From Polyangiaceae bacterium (GTDB lineage: Bacteria > Myxococcota_A > Polyangia > Polyangiales > Polyangiaceae): a stretch of 64,000 nt of DNA. Below the pieces are notes generated by a model that saw nothing but the letters and a program-made list of their open reading frames with translations, did no database searches and had not been told where the DNA came from. Of the stretch, positions 1-8,500 are shown piece after piece (within the stretch, counting starts at the first letter, position 1; every line of letters begins with the position of its first letter). Position numbers and translations under genes: made by a program. The DNA is taken from NCBI GenBank assembly GCA_023150915.1, contig JAKLKA010000024.1:1-64000 (forward strand). The letters run 5' to 3'.

Positions 1-51
1 AATCGTTTCCGCGTGGACGTCCATGCCGACGTATCGTGTAACCTTGCCCAT
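1..51 (-). mobile_element. IS110-family transposase, N-terminal 17 codons only (runs off window)
   Basis: Only the start is in view. Reading leftward from the ATG at 51, the protein begins MGKVTRYVGMDVHAETI. The 'YVGMDVHAETI' segment is the typical beginning of IS110-family (DEDD) transposases, where the Asp of 'GMDVH' is the first catalytic acid. An AAAGGAG ribosome site lies about 7 nt before the ATG. The element separates the toxin-antitoxin cassettes on its right from whatever lies left of the window. Subgroup (IS110 or IS1111) and completeness cannot be judged. Confidence 0.72.
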
Positions 52-228
52 GACCGGCTCCTTTCACGTGTAGCTCTGCGCGCTATCCAGCGCGTAACCT
101 ACGATTTCGTGAACTCGAGCCGGTCGTTCCATTCTGACTAGACGGACGGGAAGACCGCGCTTGCGCATGTGGCGCACATCGAGGACCCGTACCGCATCGC
201 GCCACCGTGCGTGCTATGCTCGCGGCTG
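52..228. other. IS end / cassette leader without a gene
   Basis: This 177 bp region lies between the transposase start and the first cassette gene. It holds a short inverted repeat (GCGCGCT-ATCC-AGCGCGT, about 78-95). The stretch around 109-132 (GTGAAC, then 11 nt, then GTTCCAT) vaguely resembles the right ends of the attC sites further on. It could be the non-coding IS end, an attC remnant cut by the IS, or both. An open frame from 169 runs into the antitoxin gene but its first 20 codons do not look like the family. Confidence 0.35.
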
Positions 229-453
229 ATGCGCCCCGTCGAAGCACGCTACGTAGACGGCCAGCTGAAGCCGGACCGCCCCCTGCCGCTGCAACCTGGC
301 GAGCGGGTCGGCGTCATTCTGGTACGACGACCCGATCCCGCACGATGGGATCTTCGGCGAATCGCCGCAGCGTCCGGGGGCGAAGACGCCGAACTCGCCG
401 CCGTGGGCATGGACGGCTGGGCTGACGCGCTCGATGCAGAGGATCGTCGGTGA
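229..453 (+). CDS. AbrB/AF2212-like (DUF104) antitoxin of cassette 1
   Basis: This encodes a 74-aa protein beginning MRPVEARYVDGQLKP and continuing with RPLPLQPGERVGVI. This single swapped-hairpin pattern is typical of DUF104/AF2212-like antitoxins, which bind their own promoter and neutralise a paired toxin. The ATG at 229 is chosen because family similarity begins there; an upstream in-frame start at 169 would add unrelated residues. A TATGCT hexamer at 215-220 ends 8 nt before the start. Its stop overlaps the GTG of the MazF-like toxin by 4 bp (GTGA), so the pair is translationally coupled. The C-terminal half is acidic and should wrap the toxin. Confidence 0.75.
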   Translation: MRPVEARYVDGQLKPDRPLPLQPGERVGVILVRRPDPARWDLRRIAAASGGEDAELAAVGMDGWADALDAEDRR

Positions 454-800
454 AACGTGGTGAGATTTGGTGGGCCGACCTCGGAGCCCATCGGCCCCGC
501 GAGCAGACTGGCCGTCGCCCGGTCGTGGTTTGGCAGAGCGACGCCCTCACCAGCGTGCTGCAGTCCGTGCTCGTGGTGCCGCTCACCACCAACATGGAGC
601 GCGCCCGGCTCGCTGGGACAGCGCTCATCGCGGCGACCGACATCGGTCCGGCGTCAGACTCGGTTGCGCTTGCGTTCCAGATGCGTGCGATTCCCAAAGC
701 GGCGCTCGATACTTTCGTCCGCGCTCTGACCGAAGCCGAGTTGACAGAGCTCGAGCTCGCGACAGACGAAGCCCTAGGGCGACTTGATCCGGAGCCATGA
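450..800 (+). CDS. MazF/PemK-type endoribonuclease toxin of cassette 1
   Basis: This 116-aa protein starts MKRGEIWWADLG, followed by RRPVVVWQSDA and VLVVPLTTN. These are the conserved N-terminal strand, the 'RP(V/A)vvvQ' segment and the 'VvPlTtn' core of MazF/PemK mRNA interferases, which cleave RNA when free of antitoxin. The length is normal and the frame is intact, so it should be functional. It starts with GTG inside the stop of the antitoxin gene. The attC site begins 20 bp after the stop, which makes 229-989 a compact two-gene cassette. Confidence 0.88.
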   Translation: MKRGEIWWADLGAHRPREQTGRRPVVVWQSDALTSVLQSVLVVPLTTNMERARLAGTALIAATDIGPASDSVALAFQMRAIPKAALDTFVRALTEAELTELELATDEALGRLDPEP

Positions 801-820
801 ACGCCCGCCGCGCCGTCGCC

Positions 821-989
821 GTCTAACTCACGTTGCACCCGCCGAACGCCGGTCTTGCCGACTTCACCGTCCGTTCCGCTTCCGCGGGCGAACATTCTGA
901 TGCGGCACTCGCCCGCGGCTGTCGCGCCTTGCCGACTGACGACTTGACGCTCGGCGTTCGCGGGTGAACGTGTGTCTCGTTCGTTATAC
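821..989 (+). other. Integron attC site 1
   Basis: A 169 bp imperfect palindrome begins GTCTAAC (perfect RYYYAAC) and ends GTTATAC (GTTRRRY with one mismatch). The outer arms CACCCGCCGAACGCCG and CGGCGTTCGCGGGTG pair with one unpaired G, as expected for the extrahelical bases that integron integrase uses on the folded strand. The inner arms CCGCGGGCGA / TCGCCCGCGG pair perfectly. It carries no ORF of interest and closes the MazEF-like cassette. Confidence 0.82.
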
Positions 990-1030
990 ATCCACTGGCA
1001 GATCCCCCATCGCCGAGGCACAATCGACCC

Positions 1031-1243
1031 GTGGCACGCCCAGCCCTCGACATCGCGCAGATGACCCCGGACGAGCGCCTCGATCTAATCGGGGAACTCT
1101 GGGACAGCCTCACCCCCGCGGATGTGCCACTCTCCGATGAGCAGCGCGCCGAACTGAACCGCCGACTTGACCGCCTGGACGCAGAGGGATCGCGTGGCAG
1201 CGCGTGGTCTGAAGTCGTCGCTCGAATTCGCTCTCCCCGGTGA
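1031..1243 (+). CDS. TIGR02574-type addiction-module antitoxin of cassette 2
   Basis: This 70-aa protein contains LTPADVPLSDEQRAELNRRLDR, preceded by a DERLDLIGELWDSL helix. That is the layout of the 'putative addiction module component' antitoxins paired with RelE/ParE toxins. It starts with GTG at 1031. A possible promoter precedes it: CTGGCA at 995-1000 and CACAAT at 1019-1024, 18 bp apart, placing transcription initiation almost on the start codon. The stop overlaps the toxin start, so the two are coupled. It should bind and neutralise the next gene's product. Confidence 0.82.
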   Translation: MARPALDIAQMTPDERLDLIGELWDSLTPADVPLSDEQRAELNRRLDRLDAEGSRGSAWSEVVARIRSPR

Positions 1244-1536
1244 TGACCCGCGTCGTCCTGGAGCCCGAAGCCGAGCGCGACATCACCGACGCTTACGACT
1301 GGTACGAGGAACAACGCTCGGGCCTAGGCGAGCGCTTCCTGGCCTCGGTTGCGGAATCGCTCGAGCAGATCGCACACGCCCCCAAGGCGAATCCGATCGT
1401 CGAACGCAACGTGCGCCGCAAGCTTCTCCGGACGTTCCCATATAGCGTTCTCTACCGCGATTCCGACGACACGCTGTTTGTCGTGGCGTGCTTCCACGGC
1501 AAGCGCGACCCTGCTGTCTGGCGACGACGGCTGTGA
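1243..1536 (+). CDS. RelE/ParE-family toxin of cassette 2
   Basis: This 97-aa protein starts MTRVVLEPEAERDITDAYDWYEEQ, then GLGERFLASV, VRRKLLRTFPYSVLYR, and ends HGKRDPAVWRRRL. This is the complete RelE/ParE fold pattern: helical hairpin, then a beta sheet with an 'R.FPY.v.Y' strand and a C-terminal 'H..r.P..W' motif. Members either cleave mRNA on ribosomes or poison gyrase; the sequence alone does not decide. ATG at 1243 is preferred to GTG at 1240; both overlap the antitoxin stop. The stop lies 2 nt before attC2. The frame is intact. Confidence 0.87.
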   Translation: MTRVVLEPEAERDITDAYDWYEEQRSGLGERFLASVAESLEQIAHAPKANPIVERNVRRKLLRTFPYSVLYRDSDDTLFVVACFHGKRDPAVWRRRL

Positions 1537-1537
1537 T

Positions 1538-1705
1538 GCATAACTGGACGTTGCACCCGCCGAACGCCGCTAGTGCCGAGTTTCACCGTCCGTTCCGCGC
1601 CGGCGGGCGACCACTCTGTCTTCGGCACTGGCCCGCCTCTGCGGCGCCTCGCGCTCTGCTACGATGATCTCCGGCGTTCGCGGGTGAACGCCATTCTCGT
1701 TATTC
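1538..1705 (+). other. Integron attC site 2
   Basis: A 168 bp imperfect palindrome begins GCATAAC (one mismatch to RYYYAAC) and ends GTTATTC. It shares the outer arm GTTGCACCCGCCGAACGCCG and its partner CGGCGTTCGCGGGTGAACG with sites 1 and 3. The inner arms differ in sequence from site 1 (GGCGGGC / GCCCGCC) but still pair, so structure rather than sequence is conserved. Confidence 0.8.
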
Positions 1706-1769
1706 GGCCGCTGCCGACGACGCCGCGCCACTTGTCCCTCGTCACCGACCGAAGCACACTCCGCAGCCC

Positions 1770-2229
<460 letters not shown>

Positions 2230-2235
<6 letters not shown>

Positions 2236-2393
2236 CTGGACGTTGCACCCGCCGAACGCCGCTCTGGCCTTGCCCAACCGTCCGTCCCGCTCCCGCGGGC
2301 GCCCATTGTTCAGCGGCACGCGCCCGCGTGAGTGCGCCTCGCGCTCTGTTATCTTGGAGTCCGGCGTTCGCGGGTGAACGCCGTTCGTTAGGC
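2230..2393 (+). other. Integron attC site 3
   Basis: A 164 bp imperfect palindrome begins GTCTAAC and ends GTTAGGC; both fit the RYYYAAC/GTTRRRY consensus exactly. Its outer arms are the same as in sites 1 and 2, again with one unpaired base. The inner arms are CGCGGGCGC / GCGCCCGCG. It includes the stop codon of the antitoxin gene of cassette 3. Confidence 0.83.
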
Positions 2394-2425
2394 GGACAAC
2401 AGCAGCGCCGCCCTCGCGACTTGCA

Positions 2426-2724
2426 GTGTATGCACGTTTGTGCATACTGCTCCGGTGGACTTCGAAGTGGGACCCGCCCAAAGCCCGCGAGAACCTCCGG
2501 AAGCACCGCGTCGATTTGCCGATGCAGTTGGCGTCTTCGACGATCCGATGGCCCTCACACGCGACGACTCTCACCCCGACGAGCCGCGCCAGCTAACTCT
2601 CGGTGCGGACCACCTGAACCGGGTTCTGGTCGTCTCTTGGACACCACGCCGAAACGCAATCCGCATCATCTCAGCTCGCCGGGCAACACCGGCCGAGCGC
2701 CGCCAGTACGAGGAGAACACCTGA
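2426..2724 (+). pseudogene. BrnT-family toxin of cassette 4, frameshifted
   Basis: From GTG 2426 one frame reads SKWDPPKARENLRKHRVD, the BrnT N-terminus. At 2513-2518 (GATTTG) the homology moves to another frame, which continues FADAVGVFDDPMAL, then IRIISARRATPAERRQYEE to the stop at 2722. Joining them gives the family motif VDFADAVGVF exactly, so one base is missing or a -1 slip occurs. An ORF starting at GTG 2440 stays open throughout but replaces the first 25 or so residues with unrelated sequence. The antitoxin gene follows 1 bp after the stop and is intact. Confidence 0.72.
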
Positions 2725-2725
2725 C

Positions 2726-3013
2726 ATGCGCAAGCAGTACGACTTCACCGGGGCGCGCCGAGGGGCGGTGGTTTCGGTTCCCAAAGGGAAGACCCGGATC
2801 ACCATCCGGCTGGACGAAGAAGTTCTCACTTGGTTTCGGCGACAAGTGCACGCCGCGGGCGGGGGCAGCTACCAGTCGCTGATCAACGACGCCCTGCTCG
2901 AGTTCATCGGCACGAAGCGTGAGCCCGTCGAGGCCATCGTTCGCAGAGTCGTTCGAGAGGAGCTCCGCCACGTCGTCACCCCGAAGCGTTCGCGCAAGGC
3001 GAAGGCCGCCTAA
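2726..3013 (+). CDS. BrnA-type antitoxin (ribbon-helix-helix) of cassette 4
   Basis: This 95-aa protein contains KGKTRITIRLDEEVLTWFRRQ, then GGGSYQSLINDALLEFI. This is the BrnA/CopG pattern: a beta strand that pairs into a DNA-binding ribbon, then two helices with the 'g.gYqslin.aL' signature. BrnA binds the operon promoter and neutralises the BrnT ribonuclease. The ATG lies 1 bp after the stop of the frameshifted toxin frame. The TAA stop at 3011-3013 sits inside the GCCTAAC box of attC4. The Lys-rich tail (KRSRKAKAA) is not family-typical. Confidence 0.85.
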   Translation: MRKQYDFTGARRGAVVSVPKGKTRITIRLDEEVLTWFRRQVHAAGGGSYQSLINDALLEFIGTKREPVEAIVRRVVREELRHVVTPKRSRKAKAA

Positions 3014-3169
3014 CTCGCTGCTGCTCCCGACGAGCGCGGCCTTGCCGACTTCAACGTCCGTTCCGCGGCGGCCGGCGACACACTGATACGGCACACGCCG
3101 GCCTCGAATATGCCCTGCGGTCTGTTACGATGGTTCCTCGCGCTCGCGGCGCGAATCCGTTCGTTATTC
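3008..3169 (+). other. Integron attC site 4 (diverged)
   Basis: A 162 bp site begins GCCTAAC (perfect RYYYAAC) and ends GTTATTC. Its outer arms differ from sites 1-3 (CCGACGAGCGCG / CGCGCTCGCGG instead of CCGCCGAACGCCG / CGGCGTTCGCGG), yet the changes on the two sides compensate and leave one unpaired base. The inner arms GGCCGGCG / CGCCGGCC also pair. It is the most diverged of the four, so its cassette may come from another array. Confidence 0.78.
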
Positions 3170-3251
3170 GGCTGCGACGAAGCGCCGAGTGCTTTCAGCT
3201 CGAACCTCGACGCCCGATTGCCCAACGGCACGACGTGGTACGCTTGGCGCG

Positions 3252-3491
3252 ATGTCCCGCATCGACCTCATTCTCGCGGAAGCGCTTGAGCTTCCCGACG
3301 ACGAGCGCGCTCAGCTCGCCCTCCGGCTGGCCGAGAGCTTGACCCCGACACCAGCGCCGTCTGCGCACGACGCTTGGGTTGGTGAAATTGCGCGACGGGT
3401 CGAGCGCCTTCGTGACGGAACCGCGAAGACTGTCTCCGCACAGGACGCGCTCTCGATGGCTCGAGCCGCAGTGGCTGCTCGCCGTGCCTGA
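3252..3491 (+). CDS. TIGR02574-type addiction-module antitoxin of cassette 5
   Basis: This 79-aa protein reads MSRIDLILAEALELPDDERAQLALRLAESL, then HDAWVGEIARRVERLRDGTAKTVSAQDAL. The pattern 'll.ea..Lp.deR..La..L..Sl' followed by 'W..Ei.rRv.e...G...' is the RelE/ParE-partner antitoxin family. ATG 3252 is chosen over in-frame upstream codons because the family begins there. A TACGCT hexamer ends 7 nt upstream, with TTGCCC 15 bp further up. The last codons overlap the GTG start of the next gene by 8 bp. Confidence 0.8.
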   Translation: MSRIDLILAEALELPDDERAQLALRLAESLTPTPAPSAHDAWVGEIARRVERLRDGTAKTVSAQDALSMARAAVAARRA

Positions 3492-3807
3492 AGTCCTCGA
3501 CGCGGCCTCGCGTGAGCTCGCCGCGAACGCTGTCTGGTACGAGGAAAGGCGGTCCGTCTACGGCTCCCGCTTCATCGACGAAACCGAAGACATCTTCCGG
3601 CTGCTCGACGAGTCTCCTCTGCTCGGCCCGCCCTGGGTCCTGGAGGGCGTCCCGCCCGGCGTTCGGCATGTCGTTCTGCGCACGTTCCCCGTGCTCGTCG
3701 TCCATACCGAGGAGGACGAGGACTCCGTTCGTATCATCAGCGCCCGATGGGCCTCCAAGCAGGAGCGCTCGTTGTTCCGTTCATATCTGAAAGGTACCCA
3801 TGACTGA
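3484..3807 (+). CDS. Hybrid toxin: RelE/ParE N-terminal part fused to BrnT C-terminal part
   Basis: This is a 107-aa protein. Residues 1-69 are RelE/ParE-like (AANAVWYEERRSVYGSRFIDE, then GVRHVVLRTFP; compare cassette 2, RRKLLRTFPYS). From about residue 70 it reads VLVVHTEEDED, then SVRIISARWASKQERSLF, which is the BrnT C-terminus (compare cassette 3, [11 protein letters not shown] and IRLISAR). The join is near nt 3691. The RelE 'H..r.P..W' end is missing, and so is the BrnT N-terminal half. It starts with GTG 3484 inside the upstream antitoxin gene and ends inside the start of the downstream HTH gene (8 bp overlap). Whether it is toxic is unknown. Confidence 0.7.
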   Translation: MPEVLDAASRELAANAVWYEERRSVYGSRFIDETEDIFRLLDESPLLGPPWVLEGVPPGVRHVVLRTFPVLVVHTEEDEDSVRIISARWASKQERSLFRSYLKGTHD

Positions 3808-4172
3808 CATCCCCGAGCTCACCGAACGGGACTTCGCGCGCGCCATTCCGGCTCGCGTTCGTCGACGTCTGATTGCCGGTCTGTTCGAGTCCGGGGATGA
3901 CGTGATCGCGTTGCGCAAGTTCGTGGGACTGAGCCAGTCCCAATTCGCGCGTGCAGTTGGCATCAGCGTTCACAGGCTTCGCAACTGGGAGCAAGGCCGA
4001 CGGCAACCTGAAGGCCCAGCGACCGCGTTGCTCCGCATCGCTAGCGAGCTTGCTGCAGGGCGAAGGCGAGCGACCGCCACGCGCTCGACTTGGCGCGGCG
4101 CTTCGAGCAGGCGTGAGCGGGAGCGCGCCATGGTCCCGCGCTGGCGCAGGACCGGCAACGCTGCGTGGCAGC

Positions 4173-4198
<26 letters not shown>
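3800..4198 (+). CDS. XRE-family HTH antitoxin of cassette 5 with an aberrant C-terminus
   Basis: Residues 1-85 fit a HigA/XRE antitoxin of the kind found after BrnT or RelE toxins: [16 protein letters not shown], a [22 protein letters not shown] helix-turn-helix, then [18 protein letters not shown]. Such proteins normally stop a few residues later. Here the frame runs on for about 47 Arg/Ala-rich residues that look like out-of-frame sequence and finally overlaps the 3' end of mglA on the other strand (4173-4198). No attC follows. The natural end of the cassette was probably deleted near 4055 and the gene now uses a chance stop. Confidence 0.72.
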
Positions 4199-4760
<562 letters not shown>

Positions 4761-4775
4761 CGGCGGGGCCTCTCC

Positions 4776-5258
4776 TCAGTCGTTGAAGAGGTTGTCGATG
4801 TCTTCATCGGTGATTTCTGCGAACGGCGAGTCTGCGCCCGGCGCCGCGACCTTCGAGAGCAACGCCTCGAAGATGCGGTTGAGCTCGTCCGTGGCCTTGC
4901 GCACGCGCAAGCGGACCAGCCCCAAGCTCGACTTGGCGTCGAAGATCACCACGAGAATCACGCGGTTACCCACGAGCTGGATGTGGATGTTCGCCTTTTC
5001 GCCCTCGTGGAACTGAGCGGCAAACTCGTTCTCTCGGAGCAACTTGGCGATGCCGCCCGTAGCGGCGATGTTGCCCGCCGTCAGCGAGGCCAGCGACGTC
5101 GTGTCCAGGTTGTCGACGTCGCCAGCTGCTGCGATGAGCTGCCCATTCTTGTCGACGATGAAGACGACCCTGGCGTTCGCTTCCTTCACCAGGCGGTCTA
5201 CGACCGTTTGGATCTGGTTGAACTCCTCTTCGTACATCACCATCTGCGGGTTAACCAT
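4776..5258 (-). CDS. mglB: MglB, roadblock/LC7 GTPase-activating partner of MglA
   Basis: This 160-aa roadblock/LC7 protein forms a complex with MglA, stimulates GTP hydrolysis and marks the lagging pole. The diagnostic core VMYEEEFNQI, then IDTTSLASLTAG-like DTTSLASLTAG, NEFAAQFHEGE and a C-terminal SPFAEITDEDIDNLF tail all match myxobacterial MglB. ATG 5258 is preceded by GGAGG at 5 nt. It is the promoter-proximal gene of mglBA. The upstream intergenic region to the divergent gene at 5560 must hold promoters for both directions. Confidence 0.95.
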   Translation of the reverse strand: MVNPQMVMYEEEFNQIQTVVDRLVKEANARVVFIVDKNGQLIAAAGDVDNLDTTSLASLTAGNIAATGGIAKLLRENEFAAQFHEGEKANIHIQLVGNRVILVVIFDAKSSLGLVRLRVRKATDELNRIFEALLSKVAAPGADSPFAEITDEDIDNLFND

Positions 5259-5559
5259 CCGAACCTCCGCAAGCCGCCCGCGTGATTTCGCGAGCGCCGC
5301 CTACGCGGCACCGGAGCGGCGTGCTAAGTGCCGCGCCGGGTGTTCCCCCCACGCTTCGACGAAAACCGCCGGAGAAGGAAGGGATCGAGCCTGATAGCGT
5401 TTCACCCTTCTACCGAACCCCCTACGGGCCAGCAAGCGCGGCATCGCGGGGGGCTCGCGGGCCGAAGAAACGCGCGGTTTTCGCCACCGTCCGGCCCAGC
5501 GGCTCGGACCCGAGCGGCGCTGTTTGCAGGTCCTCGGGACCGGTGCTTATGGTCCCGGC
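5259..5559. promoter_or_regulatory. Divergent intergenic region between mglB and the DUF3857 lipoprotein gene
   Basis: About 300 bp without a convincing gene. It must contain the start signals for mglBA (leftward) and the large lipoprotein gene (rightward). I see the GGAGG site of mglB at its left end but no convincing sigma-70 or sigma-54 promoter and no clear operator repeat. Confidence 0.4.
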
Positions 5560-8500
5560 GTGAAACGCCATGCTCTTGGGGTTTTCTTGCTGGTCGGGTG
5601 CCTTGCCCATGACGGCAAGGCCAACGACGGCCGATTTCATCCCGAGCTTCAGACGGAGCTCGCTCGGCTCGATGCCTCGAAGGGGCCCCAGGCCTACGAG
5701 GCGCTGCGGGCGATCTGGAACACCTGGGACCGCGCCGACCCGACGCAGGTGGAAGAGGCCCTGCTTTCCGCCGAGCAGAACGCGAAGCTCGGACCGCCGG
5801 TTCGCGCGTATGCGGGCATGCTGGCGGCGTACGCGCGCATCCGCCGCGGCGACGTGAACCAAGCGCGATCGAAGATCGACTCGCTGGGCTTCGTTCGACG
5901 CTGGCTGGTGGTGGGCCCGTTCGACAACGAAGACCGCGGTGGGCTCGACGTGGAGCACGGCCCAGAGGCGGACTTCGCGCAGGCGATCGTGCCGGGGCGC
6001 GCTTACTCTGGAAAGGAGCGCCCGGTGCGCTGGCGGGCGGCGCCGGACGCGTTTCCGTTCGGTTACATCGACTTCGGTTCGCTGCTGCGGCCAGAGCGGA
6101 AGATCTGCGCGTTTGCCACGAGCTTCGTGCGCGCAAAGCCCGGCTCGAAGGCGCCGCGTACGATCAGCGCGTGGGTCGGCGCGAGCGGCGGCTTCACGCT
6201 CTATTGGAACGGGCGGCCGGTGCTGAAAGACCCGGCGCATCGCGGTCACGATGCAGATCGCTTCGCGACCCAGCTGAGCTTGAGCCCTGGCTACAACGGG
6301 CTGACCGTGAAGGTGTGCAGCGACGATGCGCCGCCGGCCGTCTCGGTGCGTCTGGGGGACGCCAGCGGTGCGCCCGACTTGGCGCTGGAAACCACCAATG
6401 ACCTGGGCGCCAGCGCCGAGGCGGCCAAGCGGGCACCGGCTGCGCCCGACAAGAAGGCCGCGCTGCCGGCTGCGCGGGGTCCACTGGGGCCGGTGCAGGC
6501 CTTCCAGGGCGTGGTGACTGGCAAGACCGCACGGGCCGCCGATCTGGAGGCCTGGGCGCGCTACCTGCAGGCGACCAGCGGCGACGACAAGAACAAGCAC
6601 GAAGCGCGCGACGCGGCGCGACGCGCCGCCGAGCTCGAGCCCAGCGTGGGGCGACTGCTCTTGGCCGGCGAGCTCGCCGAGGACCGCAACCAGCGACGCG
6701 AGTGGATCGACAAGGCCGAAGCGCTGACCAAGAAGCGCGGCAAAGAGAGCGTGGACGTTCTTCTGGCCCAGGCCGAGCTGGCGCGCACCGGACTGAGCTG
6801 GCAGACCGCGACACGCCATTTCGATCGCATCTTGGCCATCGACCCCGACCAGGTCGATGCCATCGCCGGGCGCGTGGCCACGTACAACACCGCCGGCCTC
6901 AAGCGCACCGCGCTGGCAACGCTGGAGGGGGCGCTGCAGCGCAACCCGAACGCGCTGGGCTTGCTCAACATGTATGCCTCGCAGCTGCGTTCGCTCGGGC
7001 GAACCACCGAGGCGGGCGAGGCCGAGGCGCGATACGCCGCGCTGCGCTTCGACGACCCGGCGCTGCTCAACGCGCAGATCGATCTGGCGCTGACGCGCAA
7101 CGACCGCGCAGCGACCACCCGCTGGGTGGACCGGCTGCTCGAGATCGACCCCGACAGTCAGTGGTCCCACGGGGTGGCGGCGCGGGCGTACCGCGCGCTG
7201 GGGCAGCCCGAGCGTGCTGTTGCGAGCTATCAACGCGCGCTGGCGCTGGCGCCGGAAGACGTGGGAACGCTGCGCGCGCTGGCGGACCTGCAGGGCGATC
7301 TGGGGCGGCGCGACGAGCAGCTGAAGCTGCTGCAGGCGATCTTGAAGATTCGCCCGCAAGACAAGGACGTGCGCGAATATGTGGAGCACATCGAGCCGCA
7401 GAAGCCACGACCGGACGAGGCGTGGGCCTACAAGAGCGAGAAGTTCCTGAAGCTGCGGCATGCGCCGGCCGCGGGGCAGAACCGGCGCACGCTACGCGAC
7501 CTGACGGTGACCACGGTCTACGAGAACGGGCTCAGCAGCAAGTTCCGGCAGGTGGTGTTCCAGCCGCTGAACGACGCGGGGGCCGCGCTGGCTCGGCAGT
7601 ACGCCTTCCAGTACGAGTCGGATCGCGAGGTGGTTCAGCTGCGGGGCGCGCGCGTGTACCGCGGTGACGGGCGCACCGACGAGGCGGTGGAGTTCGGCGA
7701 GGGCGCTGCGGACGATCCGTCGATCAGCATGTACACCTCGGCGCGGAACTTCTACGTGCAGTTTCCACGACTCGACCCCGGTGACGTGGTCGAGCTTCGC
7801 TACCGCGTGGACGAGGTGACCCCGCGCAACGAGTACGCCGACTATTTCGGCGAGGTGGTGTACCTGCAGTCGAGCGAGCCGATGCAGAACGCCGAATACG
7901 TGCTGATCACGCCGAAGAAGCGCACGCTTCACATCGACGAGAAGGTGCCGGGGCTGAAGCGCGAGACCACCGAGCGCGGGGATCAGCGCATCTATCGCTT
8001 CTTCGCCGACAAGGTGCCGCCGCTGGTGCCCGAGAGCGCGATGGCGCCCTGGTCCGAGGTGCTGGGGTTCGTCCACGTGTCGACCTACAAGGACTGGAAG
8101 GACCTGGGTCGCTGGTACTGGGGCTTCGTCAAGGAACAGTTCGACCTGGACGCCGAGACCAAGAAGCTGGCGCGCGAGGTGGCGAAGGACGCGAAGACCG
8201 ACCAGGAGAAGGTCAAGGCCGTCTACAACTGGGTGGTCAAGAACACGCGCTACGTGGCGCTGGAGTTCGGCATCTATGGCTACAAGCCGCGGCGCTGCGT
8301 GCAGACGGTGACCCGCGGCTGGGGCGACTGCAAGGACAAGGCGACGGTGATCGTCACCCTGCTGGAAGAGCTGGGCGTGCCAGCCACGATCGTGATCCTG
8401 CGGACGCAGATGCGTGGCGACTTCCGCTCGAGCGTTGCGAGCCTCTCGCCCTTCGATCACGCCATTGCCTACGTGCCGTCGCTGGACCTCTATCTGGACG

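Noticed and set aside
797-826. Mini-ORF ATG 797 overlapping the MazF stop (ATGA) and ending in the attC1 TAA
   Set aside because: Nine codons, no ribosome-site evidence or family; likely chance.
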